Program-made: the position numbers and the translations under genes
Notes under the pieces: generated by a model
Databases searched by the model: none
What the model was told of the DNA's origin: nothing
The model's input: only the letters and a program-made list of their open reading frames with translations
Part shown: in pieces, positions 57,501 to 64,000 of the stretch
Position numbering within the stretch: the stretch's first letter is position 1
Layout: each line of letters starts with the position of its first letter
Assembly (NCBI GenBank): GCA_018806985.1
Contig: JADANN010000202.1
Coordinates: forward strand, 2,971,001-3,035,000
DNA from: Angiostrongylus vasorum
Lineage: Eukaryota; Nematoda; Chromadorea; Rhabditida; Metastrongylidae
Reading direction: 5' to 3'
Length of the DNA stretch: 64,000 nucleotides

Positions 57501-60500
57501 GTGTAAAACATAAAAACCACTGACCCAGGGGCCAGAATTTTTCACAAAGTTCCTATAAAAAAGATATGATGCTCAGCTACCTCCTAGAGGGAGCATAATC
57601 TGTTTTGCAGTCTTGAACATGACACAGGCAAATAGAGACTAAAATGACGTCCATCCGACTTAGTCGATAATCGTCGGCAAAGCAGGTGATACGGTAGTCA
57701 CGAATGGTAGCAATCAAGCACAATTGTGGGCAGGGGTTCTGGAAATCCAAAAGAAGCGGATCAACCAAAGAAGTGAATTAAATGCTTCGACTAATGCACC
57801 TGATTATCGATGGCTGTTAAATGCTGATGGCACTGATCGACAGAACTAGCTGAGAGATAGGCGAAACGAAGGACCGGCGTGGTGTGGTGGTGAACGCGTT
57901 AGCCCCCGGTAGAAGTAATAGTGCGTTCGTTCCCCCAACACAGAGACCTCCGGTCCGGAGTTTTGCAAATATCTCAGCATCACTGAAGTTATATTTCGCA
58001 ACATATCCTGCTATTAAAAAAGAGTAGGCAGTAAATAATAAATTAGAACTGTGCATCTTATTATGTCAAATGAACATTCATAGCACTAAGTAAAAGGATA
58101 AAGCTCTCGGTGTTGATCAATCCCTGAGGGATGCGACATGCATTCGACTTCATTAAGTATCGTTGGAGGTGATTGAATGCATATCTGGCCTTTACAATGA
58201 CTCGCGGTGGTACATCGAGGTATCGAGCAAGTGCTGTTATCCTGCCAGACAAGTCACCAATTTGCCGACCCCGAGGTATGGAAGGCTTGATAGGCCATAG
58301 GCGCGGTGATGCGTGGCGCAGTGGCGCCTGCAACCACTGCGCCACACCCTCCGAAGTCAAACTACGTTATATAATTGAGGTTCTTTTCTCTTTTCCACTC
58401 GGTGTTTCAAACTTGTCAGGAAATACCGCCGTCCTAGCAGCAACCTGGTCGCACTATCATTTCTCCCTCTGATTCACAAAAGCCCCCACTTTATATATTG
58501 ACAGTTGACGGAAGTCCAACCATAACTATCTCCAAAGTATAGGAGCACTCCAACCAGCGGTTTACTGTTCTAATCGAGATTGTGTAGGCTCAAACATTTG
58601 AAATCCCTCAATCGATCTTCGAGCCCATGGCCTACCATGCTCTCCATCCCTCCGGGGTCGACAAATGGCTACCAGACTTGTCTGGGAGGATAGCAGCACT
58701 GGCTCGATGCATCGGCGGTAAGCCACCGCGAGTCATTGTGAAGACCAGATATGCATTCAGTCACCTCCAACGTTACCTAATAAAGCAGAGTGCATGGCGC
58801 ATCCCTCAGGGATTGATCAATGCCGAGACCTTTATCCTTTAGCACTAAGTAGATTGCTGAAATTGAAACAGTGGTCAAAATTTTTGGCCAAGGAGTTTGA
58901 AACGATTCATAACGCTGTATTTCTTTAGCAGAGAGAATCTACTGGTTCCTCCTCTTTTAACTTGCCTTCTAATTTACGCTTCTGAATTCGTGGCGTTTAT
59001 AGACTTAATGCCTGTGTTCTATGAAAGTTTCAGATATCATGCCCCATTGTGTTTCGTGGTCCTAATGGTTCCGCTGTAGGCGTCGCTGCCCAACACACGC
59101 AAGATTTTTCTGCTTGGTTCGCACATTGTCCTGGAATTAAGGTATCCAAGTTGCATATTTTTCACATGTTTATCTGAAATTGTGCAAAATTCAGTGAGTA
59201 GTCGTTATTGTTATTGTCCATAGATGTATTATTCACTTAGTGGTATCCGCACTGTACTATTAGTCACACAGCGTTTCAATTCTGTCGGTATGGTTTCCTT
59301 GTGAGCATCCTTCGTCACTCATAAGGCTTCAGGATGGTATTTTTATCAGTAATTTGGTCCACTAAATTATTCCAGGTAATTGCGCCGTATAGTGCAGAGG
59401 ACGCTAAAGGGTTGCTGAAAGCTGCCATTAGGGACGATAATCCAGGTGTGTTCGAATCATTTTGATTTTCAAACTATATTTCTTCTACATTGTTTGAGGA
59501 CTCTTTTTCTTTTCTTTTTATTAGTGTACGAAATGGATTGGCATCTGTACGTGTCAAATTGCTCAGTGTTATTCTTTGTTTACTTTTAGTTGTGTTTCTG
59601 GAAAATGAAGTACTGTATGGGCGTTCGTTCCCTGTTTCTGACGAAGTGCTAAAGGACGACTTCGTGCTGCCGATAGGAGTGTGCAAAATTGAGAGGTACC
59701 CTTATATGTGCATACATGTTACGATATGTATTAACTTTTTTTAGAGAAGGGAGTGATATAACGATTGTTTCATTTTCGAAGGGTGTTGAATTATCTCTTG
59801 AGGCTGCGGAGGAACTCGGCGCTCTCGGTATTTCTGCCGAAGTAGGTCCACAACCCCTTCACTTAAATTTTTTTCTATGCCGTATTAAGTGAATTTTTTT
59901 GTTGATGTTGCAATGTGGAAAGTTTAGAAATCTTAACAGGTGGTCAATCTTCGAACTTTGCGCCCTCTTGATTTTGAAACGATTAAGAATTCGGTGGCGA
60001 AAACTCGTAACTTGGTCACTGTTGAGCAAGGATGGCCATTTGCAGGTAGGCTTGGGCTGTTTGTAAATTCTCCTTTGCTTAAATACATCAATGTTGTGTT
60101 GACTTGTTGCTTCTGGAACTTATTTTCGTAAGGTATTTTTAGGCTGTTTAATAAGTGTTGAGAACCATAGACCCTTTTTTATAGAAGGATCTCACACCGT
60201 TGAGTAGCGAGGCAACGTAGCGCGTTCCCTGGTGGCGGATTGGGGTAAATCGCCGACCGCGACCTTATGCATCGCTGAGATGCAGGTGAATCCTAAGGGA
60301 TGTACTCGATGTTTCTGCTGGTCCGATTTGACATGTATCTTCTGTACATGCGAGAACATGTTCACGCATGCGTGCGTGGTTGTGTTCTCGTTTCATACGG
60401 GTTGTATTCTACGAGTCAATTCTGTCAAAACCCTGTGATAAAGAAACTGAAAATTACATGGGCGGTAGATAGGAGTTGCCTTCAACAAATAATTTCATTG

Positions 60501-63355
60501 TTCACCCAGGAAGTTTGGTAAACTATCCGCCCAGCCTCCACGTTCAGGGGCTCACCAAGCTGTGCGTAGGTATTAAATGCCAGGCAGTAAAAAAAAAGGT
60601 ATCTCAAGGCTATTTTAAGCTGTCTAAATCGAAGAACGAAGGTGACTGTTGTACTTAAAATGTGTGATCACTTGCATTCGAGTGCTCTGTAAAGGACCGG
60701 ATTATGCAGGCAAGAGGGATAAGGAACCACACCATAGCACTGGCTGAGAGGAGAAGACGCTGCCCACTTAACGCCGTCTATGACACCGAAGAACATGCGA
60801 CAATCGGCCACGTCGGCGTTCTCGTCATCACGAATTTGGCTATGGCCATCATTCATTCGAACAACTAACAACCCAAACCTAACATTTACGTTGAAGACAC
60901 CTTGATCAATGCCGTCTCTGACAACCTCCGTCGTCTATGCACCAACGTCAAGCTATGACGAGCACGAATGCGTAGCGTGCTATGTAAACTTGGACAAGTT
61001 CTAGAGAAAGCAACACATTTTTTTAAGGTCATCATTGAAGACGTTAGCGTTAAGATATGGTCCAGAAGAGCAACATCATATTGGGATCCAATGATGCGAA
61101 TGGAATAAGCAGTGAGTGTGAGCGAATGCTTGAGTTTACTAAGAGGAGTAAAACGATTCATGGTAAATCGCGATTCCAGAAGCCTCACTCCTAACGCTAG
61201 ACGTGGAAGTTTCGCATTGGAGAGCATTTTAACGAAATACACCACATCTTAGCAAATCGAAGATTTTGCCTAACCGATATCGCTGTTGTCTCAAATAGAA
61301 TTCCACACAGATTGAGACCATTACCTCCTTCGTGCAAAATTTCATTAATCGCAGAAAGGAGAAAAAGCGGTCAAATTCTTAAAAAAAAGAAGCTTGGAAA
61401 CCACCAGAAACTGGAATTTCTTCAGTTAATAAATCGACTTTTGGGAAGATGCCATTCTTGATAGAATCGACGGGGAATGCGATCGGCTGCTTAAATATCT
61501 TCACGTTCGAGCTATGAAAGCTGGAAGTTCGGTAGTCATCAAGAGTTGTCTGCCTCCAGAAACACTCCAGCTGACATCTCAGCGTTGAATCGCACGAGCT
61601 GCAGGTAACCGCCAGCTCACGTACAAACTTAGAAAACAGTGTAGACAGGCGATAGAAGAAGATCTTAAAGAGAGAAGAGCAGCAGTTATAGTAATAGCTG
61701 CAGAGCCCAAGAAAGCATTCGCAAAGCCCACCGAGACTTCGCCAACTACAGAACCAAGATGGTTGCACTCCGACGCTCAGACAGAACAGTTACGGCGACC
61801 AGAAAGGCAATGGAAAAAAATCATTCGCAATTACTACTCGGATCTCTTTAATAGCCACGTCCTACTGTGTTCATACAAAAAAAAAGAAGATGGATATATC
61901 ATCCCAGTGGTTGTCTCTTCCGAAATCCGACCCCCAGTCCTAATAAACACACTATCTCGGCTTTTCATACGTTGACCGTCAAAATGAAAGGATTCTATCT
62001 AGTGCAAAGCCATAATACTGCGTTAGTGCACACTAATTGTGATCTCAACGACATCGGCAACTACTGCCCAATCTGCTTGCTGTCTGTCGTCTGTAAACTC
62101 TTTACTGGAGCCGTCCTAAAGAGGATTGACAGAGCAATGGGTGAAAGGCAGCCATATCAGCAAGTACGACTTCGAAAAGGATTTGTTGTGAAGGACTACA
62201 TGCACATGATAGCAAAATTCATTGAAGTGTCACGACAGTACAACTATCCGCTCTATCTCACTTTCATCGATTTGAAGTTGTCACGGCTTTCCTAGTCACT
62301 ATATAAAGATGCTTAGTGGGCTGTATAAAAAAATTCAAGTCTAAAAATATCACCGTTCTACAACAATATTAGTATCAACTTTAACTTATTATTTACTGCC
62401 TATTCTTTTTTAACGGCAGTGTATGTATTGCGAAATATAACTTTAATGATGCTGAGATATTTGCAAAACTCCGGACCGCAGGTGTCTACGGTGGGGAACG
62501 GACGCGCTATTGTCCTTTCCGGGGAGTAGCGCGCTCACCACCACACCATGCGGGTCCTTCGTTTCGCCTGTCTCTCAGAAAAAAAAGACGGTGTAGTGAA
62601 GAGAATAATGAACACCCAACTTCCGCCTCATTTTTCTTCTGCTCCGCGATCCACCTTGTTTTAACATAGAAGTGTCGGAAACCATATCGCTATTCAAGCA
62701 GCATGAAAGGTCAATAAGCGTTATAGAACGTCCAGTAGAGAAGAAGATGCTAGGCGTATCCTGCACCTCGCTAGTGAGGGAAGGTTTCCGAAGCTCCGAT
62801 CTACGTCAACGATTAAAAAATACTGTCGAAGACAAGGTGGACCGGACAACGTTATGCTTAACGACAACCGATAGACAAGAGCCGTTAGTGACTGAATTCC
62901 TCAAGATGTTAAACGCACTGTAGGGAAGACCACCCACTCGATGGTCAGAGTTTTCCGCGAAAACCCTATAAGAAAGATGTGGTGCTCAACGAGTCCCTGG
63001 AACGAGCAGAATCTACAAGGCTACTCTTACACTCGACTGGGAGAAACGAAAGATTTACTGGCGCCAGCTCTAGTCTTTCGTCGATCAACAATACGACAGG
63101 TTATACAGATGAATAGAGTTATGGCGTTTCGATTACCGTTCAGTCAGTGTTACGCGAATTCGCCTTCTTACAGGTATTGGAGCTGAAATTTGTGCTCAGA
63201 TGAATGAGGATGTTGCATGGAAATACCTGAACGGTCCAATTCTTCGCGTCACTGGAGCAGATGTACCAATGCCATACGCGCAGCATCTTGAGGTGGAAGC
63301 ACTCCCAAGCATTAACAATATTGTAGCGACATGTAAGAAGAGTCTCAACATATAG
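54556..63355 (+). CDS. pdhb-1: Pyruvate dehydrogenase E1 component subunit beta, mitochondrial
   Basis: Beta chain of the thiamine-diphosphate E1 heterotetramer, which decarboxylates pyruvate and acetylates the E2 lipoyl group in the mitochondrial matrix. Exons: 54556-54637, 54728-54837, 54922-54997, 55377-55507, 59034-59141, 59376-59445, 59590-59695, 59745-59841, 59940-60045, 63174-63355. All junctions are GT-AG and stay in frame to TAG, giving 355 aa (human PDHB is about 359). Residues 1-27 are a basic, Ser/Arg-rich presequence ([17 protein letters not shown]). The mature part starts near [10 protein letters not shown]85 in TPITEMGF aligns with the catalytic Glu59 of mature human E1-beta; [19 protein letters not shown] and [10 protein letters not shown] are family motifs. 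Exon 5 begins ISCPIVFRG where most relatives have VP-type residues before PIVFRG. No E1-alpha gene is in the window. I chose the ATG because it opens the presequence 22 nt after a splice-leader-type acceptor. Confidence 0.95.
55850..57640 (+). mobile_element. RTE LINE remnants in PDHB intron 4
   Basis: Sense-oriented, very decayed. [14 protein letters not shown] (55876-55930) and ctttactcgaatcc..gctgacgaagcactggaagaacgac match the RT fingers of copies A-D; after a SINE insertion, gacagggcgatactatttcaccaaaattattta (from 56730) is the GDTISPKLF region, and 57040-57280 is the C-terminal part. Stop codons and frameshifts are frequent; no intact motif C is found. Confidence 0.7.
56385..56705 (-). 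mobile_element. SINE family II copy in PDHB intron 4
   Basis: Best-preserved family II copy, on the minus strand. The head on plus reads aatcgaagtagcaccatgctcgagatgac..actatcacaatgctatccgac (B-box-like cggaatcgaag). The core is cagacaagtccggtaccaatctcccgacccc; the body has ctcgagtcctgagatac and tcttccaactttacgtgtgg. It splits the RTE remnant. Confidence 0.6.
57795..58050. repeat. Fold-back element in PDHB intron 4, one arm
   Basis: gctgatggcactgatcgacagaactagctgag, gaaggaccggcgtggtgtgg, aatagtgcgttcgttccc and ccggagttttgcaaatatctcagcatc, ending gtaggcagtaaataataaa. This is the right arm of the family; the left arm is absent. Confidence 0.7.
58092..58351 (-). mobile_element. SINE family I copy in PDHB intron 4 (left of pair)
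   Basis: Minus-strand copy from tail aaaaggataaagctctcgg to head. The head has been converted into a perfect inverted repeat: gtggcgcagtgg (58313-58324) and ccactgcgccac (58334-58345) around cgcctgcaa. Confidence 0.75.
58619..58839 (+). mobile_element. SINE family I, headless copy (right of pair)
   Basis: Plus-strand copy lacking the tRNA-like head: cccatggcctaccatgctc, ccagacttgtctgggag, agatatgcattcagtcacctcc, then tail gagacctttatccttt. With 58092-58351 it forms a pair with both tails outward, bracketed by tagcactaagta on both sides (58081-58092 and 58840-58851). Confidence 0.75.
60183..63125 (+). mobile_element. RTE-clade LINE, copy D, in PDHB intron 9
   Basis: Starts with a version of the shared 5' end (gaaggatctcacaccgttgagtagcgaggc). 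Order: 5' UTR to about 60700, endonuclease remains 60700-61260 ([25 protein letters not shown]), linker 61270-61830, RT fingers 61830-62300 ([24 protein letters not shown]), a fold-back insertion, C-terminal part 62580-63110. Many stops and frameshifts. RT motifs B and C are missing because of the insertion and flanking deletion. Transcribed in the same direction as PDHB. Confidence 0.8.
62382..62580. repeat. Fold-back element inserted in RTE copy D
   Basis: ttattatttactgcctattc..ggcagtgtatg, aatgatgctgagatatttgcaaaactccggaccgcagg, ccaccacaccatgcgggtcc, ending at cgcctgtctctcag where RTE sequence resumes. Only the left arm is present. Confidence 0.75.
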
Positions 63356-63667
63356 TGAGAAACTTTTTATGATACATAGACTATTTTCCGCCTAATAGAA
63401 GACACGCTATATTCCTGTATAGTATAAGAGACTATGTCAGCCACACATTTTACAGAGTACATTCCCCAGAATATAGCCAGTATGTTCACACACTCAAATT
63501 TCAGTTGTCGTTGTATAAAACTGCACAGATTGAGCTTTCTTCTGTAAGCTTCCTGTTTCTATTTGATGTATTTTCTCATGTGAATTGTGAAATAACTGAT
63601 ACAAACCTTTTGTAAAAGTCACCCGTTCTTTGTTCCTACAATATCAGCTTTCGGTCCTTGTGGCATT
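63356..63667 (+). other. PDHB 3' flank / 3' UTR candidate
   Basis: AT-rich sequence after the stop codon. I see no canonical AATAAA before the repeat that starts at 63668; the first AATAAA-type hexamer nearby is at about 63896 inside that repeat, so the polyadenylation site is unresolved. Confidence 0.4.
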
Positions 63668-64000
63668 GTTAACTTTTATTTACTGCATACCACAATTTTT
63701 CACGGCAGTGTAACATGTGAAATACAACCACAATATTGCTGAGATATTTGCAAAACTTCGGACCGAAAATGTCTGCAGTGGGAATCGAACATGCTGTTGC
63801 CTTTCCGGGGGCTGACGCGTCCACCATACTATGCGGGTGCTTCGTTTCTCCTTTTAATACACAGTGCACTGCCGTGAAAACTATGCTAGACAGTAAATAA
63901 AAAGTTAACATTGTAATTTAGACTACACCCTTAGCTTAACTGTATTTAATGCCGATTTTGCTGTCCAGATCAACGGTGAGTGCTGATGGCAGTGGCAGAT
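63668..64000. repeat. Fold-back element, continues past window edge
   Basis: Left arm from acttttatttactgcat..ggcagtgtaacatg, ttgctgagatatttgcaaaacttcgg and tactatgcgggtgcttcg, then a second terminal motif (cactgccgtgaaaac..agtaaataaaaagttaac) and inner sequence (gcttaactgtatttaatgccgatttt, gagtgctgatggcag). The right arm lies beyond base 64000. Confidence 0.7.

Larger units (their letters stand above)
55508..59033 (+). other. PDHB intron 4, transposon-filled
   Basis: 3.5-kb GT-AG intron. Contents in order: unique AT-rich DNA to about 55850, RTE fragments (55850-57640) interrupted by a SINE II, a fold-back copy (57795-58050), and a SINE I pair bracketed by a 12-bp direct repeat (58081-58851). 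The acceptor tttcag at 59028-59033 is strong. No host exon is seen inside. Confidence 0.85.
60046..63173 (+). other. PDHB intron 9, transposon-filled
   Basis: 3.1-kb GT-AG intron (donor gtaggc, acceptor ttcttacag) almost wholly taken up by one sense-oriented RTE copy and a fold-back insertion. The donor-proximal 137 bp and the last ~50 bp are unique. No host exon recognised inside. Confidence 0.85.

Noticed and set aside
1..64000. CRISPR-like or phage-like systems
   Set aside because: Repeats here are dispersed transposon pieces, not regularly spaced, and no cas or phage genes occur; the window is eukaryotic.

Overview
This window looks like a piece of a nematode genome, most likely a strongylid of the hookworm type (inference). 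The reasons are short introns ending in TTTCAG-type acceptors, a trans-splice-type acceptor 22 nt upstream of the only complete host gene, and a very high load of degenerate RTE-clade LINEs, Penelope-like elements (PLEs), tRNA-derived SINEs and fold-back repeats. No CRISPR array, operon of the bacterial kind, or free-standing tRNA or rRNA gene is visible.

The one host gene I can reconstruct completely is at 54556-63355 (+). It is the nuclear gene for the mitochondrial pyruvate dehydrogenase E1 component beta subunit (PDHB, pdhb-1 of nematodes). Ten exons join in frame to 355 codons, with a presequence, the catalytic glutamate in TPITEMGF and a normal C-terminus. About three quarters of the gene length lies in introns 4 and 9 (3.5 and 3.1 kb), which are filled with transposon remains: RTE fragments, two SINE families and fold-back elements.

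The first 54 kb is essentially a transposon graveyard. RTE LINE copies lie at 8.1-11.95 kb (-), 33.5-36.2 kb (+), 43.1-46.5 kb (-, carrying a ~905-bp tandem duplication), 52.7-53.8 kb (-), and inside introns 4 and 9. A second RTE family lies at 13.9-15.9 kb (+) with an intact FADD motif and a clear 12-bp target-site duplication; 3' pieces occur at 32.8-33.1 kb and perhaps 51.3 kb. A near-complete but frameshifted PLE (reverse transcriptase plus GIY-YIG endonuclease) occupies 26.96-30.06 kb (+). About twenty short PLE terminal segments (pLTRs) of two families are scattered around it, several in head-to-head inverted pairs.

The PLE terminal segments contain a hammerhead-ribozyme-like motif: CTGANGA, a stem II hairpin, GAAACGT, then C or T, closed by GGCT/AGCC-type stem I. 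At least three copies keep nearly all core bases. This is the most interesting recurring signal here. Other points worth checking are an outward-tailed SINE pair bracketed by one 12-bp direct repeat in intron 4, long PLE palindromes, and an unrecognised coding-like block broken by frameshifts at 36.47-37.08 kb (-). The long stretches 16.6-22.0 kb, 22.2-24.3 kb and 47.4-49.9 kb show no gene or repeat that I can support.
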